This document shows positions 17,489 to 25,587 of a stretch of DNA of 35,319 nucleotides, one piece after another; positions within the stretch are counted from its first letter, which is position 1; each line of letters opens with the position of its first letter. The translations under genes and the position numbers were made by a program. The stretch comes from Draconibacterium orientale. GTDB taxonomy: Bacteria; Bacteroidota; Bacteroidia; Bacteroidales; JAIFNL01. The notes under the pieces were generated by a model that did no database searches, was not told the origin of the DNA, and was given only the letters and a program-made list of their open reading frames with translations. The stretch is from assembly GCA_022729915.1 (NCBI GenBank), contig DZBP01000012.1:1-35319 (forward strand), written 5' to 3'.

Positions 17489-19567
17489 ATGCAAAAACAA
17501 ATCATTTCTTTTTTCTTGTTTATATTTTTTATTGAAACAGCAATTGCTCAAAATGTTAATTCTAACGAATTGATTGAAAGTTTAGTAGAAAGCATTGCCG
17601 AAGAATCTTCAGAAGATGTTGATTTGACTGAACTTTCAGAACAATTGACATTTTACCTCGAAAATCCATTGAATATAAACGAAGCTACTTATTCACAACT
17701 CGAAGAATTACAATTTCTTACGGAATTAGAAATACACAATATTATTTCATACATTAAGCGAAATGGACAGTTGATGAGTATTTATGAATTGCAATTGGTT
17801 GAAAACCTTAGTGCGCTGAGTATTGAGCGATTAGCCTATTTTGCAACAGCCGAAAAAATTGAACAAAAGCAAGAGTATTCGTTGCTAAAATCTTTAAAAT
17901 ATGGACAAAATCAACTTTTTTTGCGCACAGAATTTTATTTAGAAGAGCCTTTGGGCTATTCTGAGATTGATTCGATAGAATTTCAAGAAAATCCGAGTGC
18001 TCGCTATTTAGGAAACCGTTTGAAATATTATGCACGTTATAAATATCATTACAAAAATAAGATAATGTGGGGAATAACTGCCGAAAAAGATGCTGGAGAG
18101 GCATTTGGAGGAGAACACGCAAAGCAAGGTTTTGATTATTATTCAGCTCATTTACAATTAAATAAAATTGGGAAAATTCAAACTTTGGCATTGGGCGATT
18201 ACCAACTTAAATTTGGTCAAGGATTGGTTTTGTGGTCAGGAATGGCTACTAAAAAATCGGCTTATGTGATGAATATCAGGCGCAGAGAAAATGGAATTCA
18301 AAAATATAGTTCAGTGGACGAAAACCTTTTTATGCGTGGTGCAGCTACAACTCTAAATTTAGGAAATTTTGATATTTCTGCCTTTTTTTCGCACAAAAAT
18401 ATTGATGCAAATTTATCACTTTCTGATACAATTGATGACGAAATTTATGAAATTTCATCACTTCAAAATACCGGATTTCATCGAACAATCTCTGAATTGA
18501 ATGACCGAAAAGTGGTTGGTGAAACTGTTTTTGGTAGTAATCTTACTTTTCGAGCCAAGGAATTTAAACTCGGAATTACTTTTTTGCACTATAGCTTTGA
18601 AACAGAATTAGTTAAAGAGGTAAAACCTTACAATATGTTTGAATTTCAAGGCACACAAAATACAAATGCAGGCTTAAATTATCAATATCAAAGGAACAAA
18701 ACCTTTGTTTTTGGCGAAAGTGCTATAAGCCAAAATGGACAAATGGCTACTACAAATGGAGCAATTTTAAATTTGGCACCTCAAATTTCATTTTCTGTTT
18801 TGCATCGCTATTTTCAAAAAGGATATCAAGCTTATTACAGCAATGCTTTTGGCGAAACCGGTAAAACTTACAACGAATCGGGTTTGTATTTTGGTACAGA
18901 AATTCATCCGTATAAAAAATTTACAATTTCAGCTTATTTTGATTCGTATAGCTTTATGTGGTTGCGTTCAAGTATTTATGCACCTTCGCATGGAAATGAA
19001 TATTTTGTTCAGCTCGATTACCAAACTTCGCGCGATTTTTCGATGTATTTGAAATTTAAGTATGAAGAAAAACAAGAAAATTTAAGTTCGGAAACTTCTG
19101 CTATTCGTCAAATAGCAAATATTGAAAGTTTTCAGGTACGTTATCAGCTTTCTTACAATGCTACAAAATTCTTAAACTTTAAAAGCAGATTTGAGGTAAG
19201 TCATTATCATAAAACACTTTCTGATAAAAAATATGGATTTTTAATTTATCAAGACATAAATTATACGTTTCAAAAATTTCCTCTAAAACTTAATTTTAGA
19301 TACGCAATTTTTGATACTGATGATTACGATGTTCGCATTTACGCATACGAAAACGATATTCTTTATGGTTTTTCTATTCCGGCATATTATTCAAAAGGAA
19401 TGCGGACTTACTTTAATTTGAGTTATTCTTTTTCCGAAAAGATAAGTCTATGGTTCAAATATTCACAAACATTTTATTCCGATTTACAAACAATTGGTTC
19501 TGGTAAAGATGAAATAAATGGTAATGTGAAATCTCAAATAAAATTGCAATTAAGATACATTTTTTAA
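17489..19567 (+). CDS. Outer-membrane protein with periplasmic helix-hairpin-helix domain and large beta-barrel
   Basis: 692 residues. Signal peptide MQKQIISFFLFIFFIETAIAQ; then an acidic helical stretch. Residues about 56-120 form a ComEA-type helix-hairpin-helix region (NPLNINEATYSQLEELQFLT, then ALSIERLAYFATAE), the fold that elsewhere contacts DNA backbones. From residue about 140 to the end there are some 25 short amphipathic strands (LGDYQLKFGQGLVLWSGMAT, FYLKFKYEEK-like repeats, terminal KSQIKLQLRYIF ending in an aromatic residue), as in a transmembrane barrel. Proteins of this layout are widespread in Bacteroidota and have no established function. It follows the PorV-like gene by 12 bp, so they are probably co-translated and act at the outer membrane together. 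DNA binding by the HHH part is only an inference. Confidence 0.8.
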   Translation: MQKQIISFFLFIFFIETAIAQNVNSNELIESLVESIAEESSEDVDLTELSEQLTFYLENPLNINEATYSQLEELQFLTELEIHNIISYIKRNGQLMSIYELQLVENLSALSIERLAYFATAEKIEQKQEYSLLKSLKYGQNQLFLRTEFYLEEPLGYSEIDSIEFQENPSARYLGNRLKYYARYKYHYKNKIMWGITAEKDAGEAFGGEHAKQGFDYYSAHLQLNKIGKIQTLALGDYQLKFGQGLVLWSGMATKKSAYVMNIRRRENGIQKYSSVDENLFMRGAATTLNLGNFDISAFFSHKNIDANLSLSDTIDDEIYEISSLQNTGFHRTISELNDRKVVGETVFGSNLTFRAKEFKLGITFLHYSFETELVKEVKPYNMFEFQGTQNTNAGLNYQYQRNKTFVFGESAISQNGQMATTNGAILNLAPQISFSVLHRYFQKGYQAYYSNAFGETGKTYNESGLYFGTEIHPYKKFTISAYFDSYSFMWLRSSIYAPSHGNEYFVQLDYQTSRDFSMYLKFKYEEKQENLSSETSAIRQIANIESFQVRYQLSYNATKFLNFKSRFEVSHYHKTLSDKKYGFLIYQDINYTFQKFPLKLNFRYAIFDTDDYDVRIYAYENDILYGFSIPAYYSKGMRTYFNLSYSFSEKISLWFKYSQTFYSDLQTIGSGKDEINGNVKSQIKLQLRYIF

Positions 19568-19801
19568 TTATATTTTGTAAATTTGTAAAAACTTTTTTTT
19601 AACAAACTGTTAAGTGATAATGAGAGAATACAATTTTAATTCAGTTGAATTTTAGATAGTTGTCTAAAAAAACAATAAATTTTTATTTATCTCTTTAGCT
19701 TTTATTAGTGTTTTTCAATTTTCAGTAATATACAATTAATACGCTTTTAACTAGAGTTTTATATATTTTTTGTTAAAGTAATAACATTCAATTAGTAGTT
19801 G

Positions 19802-21133
19802 ATGAAGTACAAGGTTTTAGCAGTAGATGATAATAAAATGATACTTTCAATTATACGGATTGCTTTTAAAGAGGAATCCCAAATTGAAATTTTTACTGCT
19901 TTAAATGGAGTGGAAGCTATTGAAATGGCAAAAGAATTAATGCCAGATATTATTTTAATGGATTTTGAAATGCCCGTTATGAATGGCATTGAGGCTCTAA
20001 TTTCATTAAAATCAAATTTTCATACAAAAGATATTCCGGTAATAATGATTACCGCCACACGAACATTAGCCGATGCGTTTTCTGCTGGCGCAATCGATTT
20101 TATCCACAAACCAATAGATAAATTAGAATTATTGGCAAGGGTAAAATCTACACTTTCGTTGTTTAAATTACTCAACGACGTAACTGCTCAGGCTGAGCAA
20201 CTTGAGTTGCAAGCGGCAAAAATTGAAGCTCAAAAATTTACTCTCGAAGCACAAAAAGAAGAGCTTGAAGAACAGAGAGATATGTTAGAGTCGCAACAAA
20301 TTTTACTTCTTGAGCAAACCAAAACCCTCGAAAATCAGAAAAAAGGGTTGGAGCAACAACAAAGACGCTTGCATTTCAAAACCTTAGAACTCGAAATTCA
20401 AAACCAAAAACTTGGCGATGCAAACAGGCGCTCAGATGAGTTGTTACTCAATATTTTACCTTACGAAGTAGCAGAACAGCTCAAAAATAAAGGTTATGTT
20501 GAGCCCAAACACTACAAACGAGTATCTGTATTATTCACTGATTTTAAAGGATTTACAAAAATTGCAGAGCAACTGACTTCGCGCGAAATAATTAAAGAAT
20601 TGGATATATGTTTTGAAAAATTTGATGAAATTATTGAACAACATTATATCGAAAAAATAAAAACAATAGGCGATTCGTACATGTGTGTAGGCGGTTTGCC
20701 TTTGCGAAACAAAAGTAATCCGATAGATGTAACTTTGGCAGGTTTGAAAATGCAAGAATTTATGGTTTCTTACAATCAATTAAAGCGTTCGCTTGGGCAG
20801 CCGGAATGGGATTTGCGTTTGGGAATTCACACTGGCGAAGTGATGGCTGGAGTTATTGGAAAGAAAAAATTTGCTTACGATATTTGGGGAGATACCGTAA
20901 ATACTGCTAGTCGAATGGAAAGCTCAGGAATGCAAGGACAAGTAAACGTTTCTGGAAACACTTACAAGTACATAAAACGTTTTTTTGATTGTACCTATCG
21001 AGGAAAAATTGAAGCGAAAAATAAAGGAATCATCGACATGTATTTTGTAAATGGCTTAAAACCAGAGTTTTCGTTAAATGGTTCGCCCACAACACCCAAC
21101 CAAGATTTCTTGGAAGTTTTGTCAACTATTTAG
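19802..21133 (+). CDS. Response regulator-adenylate cyclase (REC, coiled coil, class III cyclase)
   Basis: I use the ATG at 19802 (443 residues); the overlapping TTG at 19799 adds one residue. Residues 1-122 are a complete receiver: acidic pair D9/D10, phospho-acceptor D54, T84 and K103. Residues about 125-215 are a Gln/Glu/Leu-rich coiled coil (QKEELEEQRDMLESQQ), then RRSDELLLNILPYEVAEQLK, the linker typical of class III cyclases. The catalytic domain holds both metal aspartates (D247 in LFTDFKGF, D291 in IGDSYM) and the purine-specifying K287 and D360 (YDIWGD). The transition-state N367 and R371 are in TVNTASRMES. Lys plus Asp indicates ATP, so the product should be cyclic AMP, made in the cytoplasm on phosphorylation by an unlinked kinase. 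No histidine kinase is adjacent. Confidence 0.93.
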   Translation: MKYKVLAVDDNKMILSIIRIAFKEESQIEIFTALNGVEAIEMAKELMPDIILMDFEMPVMNGIEALISLKSNFHTKDIPVIMITATRTLADAFSAGAIDFIHKPIDKLELLARVKSTLSLFKLLNDVTAQAEQLELQAAKIEAQKFTLEAQKEELEEQRDMLESQQILLLEQTKTLENQKKGLEQQQRRLHFKTLELEIQNQKLGDANRRSDELLLNILPYEVAEQLKNKGYVEPKHYKRVSVLFTDFKGFTKIAEQLTSREIIKELDICFEKFDEIIEQHYIEKIKTIGDSYMCVGGLPLRNKSNPIDVTLAGLKMQEFMVSYNQLKRSLGQPEWDLRLGIHTGEVMAGVIGKKKFAYDIWGDTVNTASRMESSGMQGQVNVSGNTYKYIKRFFDCTYRGKIEAKNKGIIDMYFVNGLKPEFSLNGSPTTPNQDFLEVLSTI

Positions 21134-21536
21134 TTTATTATTGTTATTTTTTTGTATTTTTGTTGCGAAAAAAAGGTTAATTGATTATATTTTTTATTGA
21201 TTATTCAAAATATATAGAGCAAGTACTTCTATTTTGGTCTGAAAATTGCAAAAAACATAACTAAATTACTATAAATCCGCAAGTCGCCGTATCAATTTGT
21301 TTAGAAACAGATTGTTAATGATTAATTTGTGCACATTTTGCAAAAAAAAATTACGATGTCTATCATTTTTTTTATAGACATCATTTTTTTTAAGGTTACT
21401 CCATATAAATTGAATAAATATTGAATTTTATTTTAATTGGTTAAAATAGAGTTGGACGCATTTTTCGTATTATTTGAATAAAGTTTGCTCAAAATTTGTA
21501 AAAGTAGTTTTTTATTTGGTTAATTATTTAAGCACA
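21134..21536. other. Intergenic region between cyclase and class I aminotransferase
   Basis: 403 bp without a supportable gene. The only clear element is a terminator hairpin at 21355-21390. A -7-like TATTTTTG at 21155-21162 lacks a well-placed TTG. Confidence 0.5.
21355..21390 (+). terminator. Intrinsic terminator after the cyclase gene
   Basis: Perfect 9-bp stem GATGTCTAT (21355-21363) with ATAGACATC (21374-21382), loop CATTTTTTTT, tail ATTTTTTTT. It is 220 nt past the cyclase stop codon, so the cyclase mRNA would have a long 3' end unless another gene product lies there. Confidence 0.75.
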
Positions 21537-22706
21537 ATGGAATCATTAATAAGCATTATGTCTGGCAAAGTGAAGGCACATGGTGGAATAAATTTGGCGC
21601 AAGGTATTCCTGGATTTGAACCACCTGTACAGCTTTTAGATATACTTAGTAAATTGGCGAACAAGGAAATACATCAATATGCGCCCGCGCTTGGCAATGC
21701 TCAATTGGCAAAAAGTATTTTGGATAAATACTCATTATTTGGCGCATTTCAACCCGAAAATTTGCTCATTACAAACGGTGCAACAGAAGCTATAAGTTTG
21801 ATATACACATATCTGAATAGAAAGCATAACAAACTTACTGTTTTGGGCTTTGACCCTGTGTACGAGACTTATAGTAATTTACCAAAAATATTTGGAGATG
21901 AGTTTATTGCTTTTTCTTTAGATGAGAATTTAAAAATAGATTTCGAAAAATTGACACAAACAATTACGGAAAAAAAAGTAAACTTAATTTTTCTAAATAC
22001 ACCCGGAAATCCATTAGGTAAAATTTGGACAAAACTAGAACTTGAAAACTTAATCGAAATAATTGAGAAATACAATATTTATCTAATAATTGATGCGGTA
22101 TATCGCGAAATTTATTTCAAAACCGAACCATACATTCCATTTGAACATTTTTCCGAAAAAATATTTTATGTAAATAGTTTTTCGAAATTATTTTCCATAA
22201 CTGGTTGGCGTTTAGGATATTTACTAATTCATTCCTCACATTATCAGCAAATAAGAGCAATTCACGATTACATTGGTTTGTGTGCCAATTCAGTGATGCA
22301 ACAAGCTGTTTATGAGTATATTAATGTAAGTAATTTTGGGAAAAATTATGTTGAAAAGCTCAGAGAAAAAATAACTAATTCGTATACTATTTTATACGAT
22401 TCATTATTAGAATTTGGATTTGAAAATGTGCCAGTTGAAGGTGGGTATTTTATTTGGACCAAACTGCCAGAAATTTATAAAAGCGGATACGATTTTGCAA
22501 TGGAATTATTTGAAAAAGAGAAACTTGCTGTTGTTCCTGGCGAACATTTTTCCTCGAATGGAAAGCAATATATTCGTATAAATATAGCTAGAAATTTACC
22601 GGAAATATACAAAGCAATAGCAGCTTTAAAACATTTTTTTGCAGATAATTCTGAAGCTACTCGACTGTTTAAACGACTGACTTCAGCAAAAGCATGCCAT
22701 TGTTAA
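21537..22706 (+). CDS. Class I/II PLP-dependent aminotransferase
   Basis: The ATG at 21537 gives 389 residues and a normal start (MESLISIMSGKVKAHGGINL); the longer frame from a TTG at 21474 adds 21 residues that do not look conserved. Fold type I landmarks: NLAQGIPGFEPP, HQYAPALGNAQL, ITNGATEAI (cofactor phosphate), FLNTPGNPLGKIW, IIDAVYREI (Asp and Tyr) and NSFSKLFSITGWRLGY with the PLP lysine. C-terminal IRINIARN supplies the carboxylate-binding Arg. It resembles methionine/kynurenine aminotransferases (YbdL-like) more than aspartate aminotransferases, because of LAQGIPGFEPP and GWRLGY, but the amino acid cannot be decided here. It follows the cyclase terminator and precedes the LytTR pair by 70 bp with no obvious terminator between them, so read-through into the regulators is possible. 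Confidence 0.88.
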   Translation: MESLISIMSGKVKAHGGINLAQGIPGFEPPVQLLDILSKLANKEIHQYAPALGNAQLAKSILDKYSLFGAFQPENLLITNGATEAISLIYTYLNRKHNKLTVLGFDPVYETYSNLPKIFGDEFIAFSLDENLKIDFEKLTQTITEKKVNLIFLNTPGNPLGKIWTKLELENLIEIIEKYNIYLIIDAVYREIYFKTEPYIPFEHFSEKIFYVNSFSKLFSITGWRLGYLLIHSSHYQQIRAIHDYIGLCANSVMQQAVYEYINVSNFGKNYVEKLREKITNSYTILYDSLLEFGFENVPVEGGYFIWTKLPEIYKSGYDFAMELFEKEKLAVVPGEHFSSNGKQYIRINIARNLPEIYKAIAALKHFFADNSEATRLFKRLTSAKACHC

Positions 22707-22776
22707 ATTTTTAAGTTTTTTTTAGAAACATAATTATACTTTTTGCGTATCAAAGTGTAATTTAAAAAACGGAATT

Positions 22777-23568
22777 GTGAAATTACTCAAAGTTATAATA
22801 GTTGACGACGATGATGACCATATTTTAATGTTGCAACAACATTTATTAATGGCTGATCCGGGAATAAAAATTGTAGCAACTGCCGAAAATATTACAGATG
22901 CATATAGTGCTATTCTTGCTTTTAGACCGGATTTAGTTTTTTTAGATATTGAAATGCCCAATGGAAACGGCATTGAACTTGCTAAACGTTTGCGCATCAA
23001 TAGAATAAGTGTGAAAATTGTTATCATTTCAGGAAAACAAGATTATGCCATTGAAGCAATTAAAGTTTCGGTTTTTGATTATTTAGTAAAGCCGTATAAT
23101 CCTGAAGAACTTAAAACGATATTAAATAAAACAAAACTCGATGATTCTTTAATTAATTTAAGTCGTCAGCGCACGATACTTTTTTCTTCTTTTTTCGAGA
23201 AATTAAGTTTCGATGCCGACGCACTTACGTCTTATTATATTCAACCCGACGAAGTTATTTATATTAAAGTTCTGGATTTAAAACATATACAATTTTACGT
23301 AACTTGGCAAGACGAACCCATTACTGTTCACGGAACTGTAACAGATATACGTAGAAGACTTCCTTACGTAATTTTTGCTAAAATAGCATTTCGAACATTT
23401 ATCAACATGAAATATCTTTCTAAAATATCGAATGAAAGCCATAAATGTTTTTTAAATTATAAGGGAAGACTTATTGCTCTCCAAGGGCAAGATAATTATT
23501 TGCATATGCTTAAGCAAATGATTTCGAAAAAAAAGGAAAAAACTAAAAACAATGAATTCGATATATAA
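22777..23568 (+). CDS. LytTR-family response regulator with canonical receiver
   Basis: 263 residues from a GTG start at 22777; I see no nearby ATG in frame. Residues 1-120 form a receiver with all active-site residues: D10/D11 in VIIVDDDDDH, phospho-acceptor D57 in LVFLDIEMPNG, S85 and K105 in YLVKPYNP. The C-terminal part (about 150-250) is a LytTR-type DNA-binding domain, though rather divergent: PDEVIYIKVLDLKHIQFYV, then FAKIAFRTFINMKYLSKIS, the segment that follows the usual RCHRSF(L/I)VN box. LytTR proteins bind pairs of short direct repeats. The next gene overlaps by 17 bp and encodes a second protein of the same kind. The partner kinase is not in the window. Likely targets are the repeats at 24586-24613 and 25130-25157, by inference only. 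Confidence 0.9.
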   Translation: MKLLKVIIVDDDDDHILMLQQHLLMADPGIKIVATAENITDAYSAILAFRPDLVFLDIEMPNGNGIELAKRLRINRISVKIVIISGKQDYAIEAIKVSVFDYLVKPYNPEELKTILNKTKLDDSLINLSRQRTILFSSFFEKLSFDADALTSYYIQPDEVIYIKVLDLKHIQFYVTWQDEPITVHGTVTDIRRRLPYVIFAKIAFRTFINMKYLSKISNESHKCFLNYKGRLIALQGQDNYLHMLKQMISKKKEKTKNNEFDI

Positions 23569-24274
23569 AACAATAATAGTAGATAAAAATCAAGATGGCA
23601 TTAACGAGATTGATGCATATTTGAGGAACTTCAAAGAATTAAAAATCATTCTTAGGACTACTTCAGTTGAAGAGGCTATTGATATTTCGTTGCTTAAAAA
23701 ACCGGATATTATTGTTGCAGAAATTGAGCTTGGTAATAGTAAAGCTTTCGAAATTTTTGACTCGTTACGCTCCATTAACTTTTATCCGGGCATTGTTTTT
23801 GTTGCAAAAACTGATGCTTTTGCTTTACGAGCTATAAAATATAGACCTTATGCTTATGTTTTGAGACCTTTTGACGACAAAATATTACGTGCTGCAGTTT
23901 ACCGAATTATTGGAAATGTTAGTCCTATAATTGATGAGCAAATTATGGTAAACAGCAAAGAAGGTGATGTGTTTATTAAAATAAAAGACATTGTTTATTG
24001 CAAAGCACAAAACTCTGGCACTACCTTGTATTTATCTAAAGGCACTCACTATCATGTATCATCTGGATTTAATGATTTAATGGACAATTTTTATGTTTAC
24101 AATTTTTTTAAATGTCATCGTTCGTTTCTTATTAACCTCGATTACTTAAAAAAAACAGAACGTAGAAAATCTCTTTCTTTTGGTATATTAAGTAAAGATG
24201 ATGAGATTTTTGAAGTGAAATTTTCCGATGTAGGAATGAAAGATTTGAAAAAAAAGACTACTAATACAAAATAA
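23552..24274 (+). CDS. LytTR-family regulator with degenerate (pseudo-)receiver
   Basis: 240 residues, overlapping the preceding regulator by 17 bp, so translation is probably coupled. Its receiver aligns without gaps to that of its neighbour around the active site, but key residues are changed. The phospho-acceptor Asp is Glu57 (IIVAEIEL), the second acidic residue is Lys12 (IIVDKNQD), the Ser/Thr is Ala85 (VFVAKTD) and the switch Lys is Arg105 (YVLRPFDD). The LytTR domain (about 130-235) is, by contrast, standard: IKIKDIVYCKAQNSGTTLYL, FFKCHRSFLINLDYLKK. It thus should bind DNA but not be switched by ordinary phosphorylation. Glu in place of Asp often mimics the active state, so it may be constitutively active or act as a heterodimer partner of the canonical regulator. 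The last two points are inference. Confidence 0.9.
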   Translation: MNSIYKTIIVDKNQDGINEIDAYLRNFKELKIILRTTSVEEAIDISLLKKPDIIVAEIELGNSKAFEIFDSLRSINFYPGIVFVAKTDAFALRAIKYRPYAYVLRPFDDKILRAAVYRIIGNVSPIIDEQIMVNSKEGDVFIKIKDIVYCKAQNSGTTLYLSKGTHYHVSSGFNDLMDNFYVYNFFKCHRSFLINLDYLKKTERRKSLSFGILSKDDEIFEVKFSDVGMKDLKKKTTNTK

Positions 24275-24522
24275 TTAAGCAGTAAACTAATAAATTGTAT
24301 GTTTTGTTTATCTAAACACTTGTAATTTAGTTGATTATATAAAGATTTGCTCCAATAAAAAAAGCAGAAGTGCTTAAAATTGAGCATATTATTTTGAATT
24401 TGTTTATTCATTTAAGTTTTTATAACCAAAATTTATTCTCGCGAAAAGAATAACTCTAATAATATTGTTGAAATTTTCTTCAAAACATTTTTTTTAGCCT
24501 TAATTACATTGCTAAATATCCA

Positions 24523-24705
24523 ATTTTTGCTATTTTATGCAAAAAAGCCAAAAATGGAAATGTTAAAATTATCCGAATATTGGACTTTCGACCCCCAAAA
24601 ACAGCATTTCGACTTTTTTCTGGAAAAAAATATACAAACTATTTTTTTGTGTATTTATATTTGTACTATATGTTAAGGCATTCGTAAAAGTCGTCTTCAC
24701 ACTTT
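24523..24705 (+). repeat. Repeat block, copy 1 (control region plus 5' part of candidate RNA)
   Basis: It aligns with 25067-25249. From 24523 to 24663 the two copies run without a net gap: hairpin TTTTTGC...GCAAAAA, then GCCAAAAATGGAAATGTTAA, two TTTCGAC boxes and TATATTTG. The similarity continues into GGCATTCGTAAA and GTCTTCACAC past the expected start site, then ends. Confidence 0.9.
24586..24663 (+). promoter_or_regulatory. Promoter and paired direct-repeat site of candidate RNA 1
   Basis: TTTCGAC at 24586-24592 and again at 24607-24613 (21-bp period), then 42 bp to TATATTTG at 24656-24663. The -7 element is perfect, but no TTG stands at the 17-20 nt position, as expected for an activator-dependent promoter. 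The identical geometry recurs in copy 2. Confidence 0.6.
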
Positions 24706-24867
24706 CTTTAGTCTATTTTATATTACCATTAAAACACAAAATATTACCTATTACACAAAAAAAACTTTATAAATTTACATCGAAAGTAAAAACACTAGTG
24801 GGTTATTAAATTTAAACTAATTTTGAGTAACATACTTTAGCTGTGAAGCTGTAGTATGTTTTTTTTT
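24668..24867 (+). ncRNA. Candidate small RNA 1 of a tandem pair
   Basis: About 200 nt from the expected start after TATATTTG (24656-24663) to a terminator with T8 tail. The longest ORF after an ATG is five codons, so it is unlikely to be a messenger. The 5' part (GGCATTCGTAAAAGTCGTCTT region, 24676-24702) and a 12-mer AATTTTGAGTAA just before the terminator (24819-24830) are shared with the second unit. The middle is divergent and A/T-rich. I do not recognise it as 6S, tmRNA, RNase P or SRP RNA. The exact 5' end is approximate. Confidence 0.55.
24830..24867 (+). terminator. Intrinsic terminator of candidate RNA 1
   Basis: Stem ACATACT (24830-24836) with AGTATGT (24853-24859), an internal TT/GT step, inner stem AGCT/AGCT, loop GTGA, then eight T residues. 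Confidence 0.85.
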
Positions 24868-25066
24868 GTTAAAAATCTAAATTAATTTCAAAATGGTGTT
24901 CTTAGAATTTATTTTTCAGAAAATGGGTAGTACCATGAAACTAACCAAATACTGAAAATGGTTATTTTCTTAATTAAACAAGTCCACGAAAAAAATAGCC
25001 GTTTTATAGTTAGCTAATAAAGGTTATAGTGAAGGATTCTGAAGTCTGAAAAACATTAAATTTCTT

Positions 25067-25249
25067 TTTTTTGCTATTTTTAGCAAAAAAGCCAAAAATG
25101 GAAATGTTAAAATTAACCGAATTTTGGACTTTCGACCCCAAAAAACGACTTTTCGACTTTTTTTTGAAAAAAAAATAAACGAATTATTTTTTTTGAATTT
25201 ATATTTGTACTTATAAATTTAGGCATTCGTAAAGTTGTCTTCACACCTT
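25067..25249 (+). repeat. Repeat block, copy 2 (control region plus 5' part of candidate RNA)
   Basis: It aligns with 24523-24705. The leading hairpin is longer here (TTTTTTGCTA with TAGCAAAAAA), with the stem retained despite base changes. Both TTTCGAC boxes and TATATTTG lie exactly 544 bp from their copy-1 counterparts. Confidence 0.9.
25130..25207 (+). promoter_or_regulatory. Promoter and paired direct-repeat site of candidate RNA 2
   Basis: TTTCGAC at 25130-25136 and 25151-25157 (21-bp period), 42 bp, then TATATTTG at 25200-25207. The 14 bases between the boxes have diverged from copy 1 but kept their length, which points to selection on spacing. Confidence 0.6.
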
Positions 25250-25425
25250 TATAGAGTTTAAATTTTATGCTTAATTTGTCTAATATTTAAATACCAATAT
25301 AGAAATCTAAACTTAAAACAATATATCCTTCACGCTAAAAAATCACTTGTACATAAAGCAATCAGACAAAATTTTGAGTAATTAATTTTAAGATGTTGCA
25401 GCCGGGAGGCTGCAATATTTATTTT
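25212..25425 (+). ncRNA. Candidate small RNA 2 of a tandem pair
   Basis: About 210 nt between the -7 element at 25200-25207 and an intrinsic terminator. It shares with unit 1 the leader GGCATTCGTAAAG (25222-25234), GTCTTCACAC (25237-25246) and the pre-terminator 12-mer AATTTTGAGTAA (25370-25381). The body and terminator stem are different. Its longest ATG-initiated ORF is seven codons. Two related units with conserved control and divergent bodies are what tandem regulatory RNAs show; function unknown. Confidence 0.55.
25393..25425 (+). terminator. Intrinsic terminator of candidate RNA 2
   Basis: GC-rich stem TTGCAGCC (25396-25403) with GGCTGCAA (25408-25415), extended by three A-T/G-U pairs, loop GGGA, followed by TTTATTTT. 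Confidence 0.82.
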
Positions 25426-25587
25426 AAGCAAAAATAAGTTGTTTTTAGCGTTTTTACTTGATTATTTATTCATATCTTTCATTTTTATTAGTTTGTAATA
25501 AATCATTAAACTATCATTTAAAATATTGGTTAGCAATACATCACTTCTTTTTTTTATTAAATATTTCGTGCTCTATGAAATGGAAAC

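Noticed and set aside
21474-21536. TTG-initiated extension of the class I aminotransferase
   Set aside because: The added stretch is not typical of the family, and the ATG at 21537 gives the usual N-terminus.
24523-25249. Duplicated blocks as ends of an insertion sequence or integration site
   Set aside because: Both copies are in direct orientation, there is no transposase or integrase frame between or around them, and each has its own promoter and terminator.
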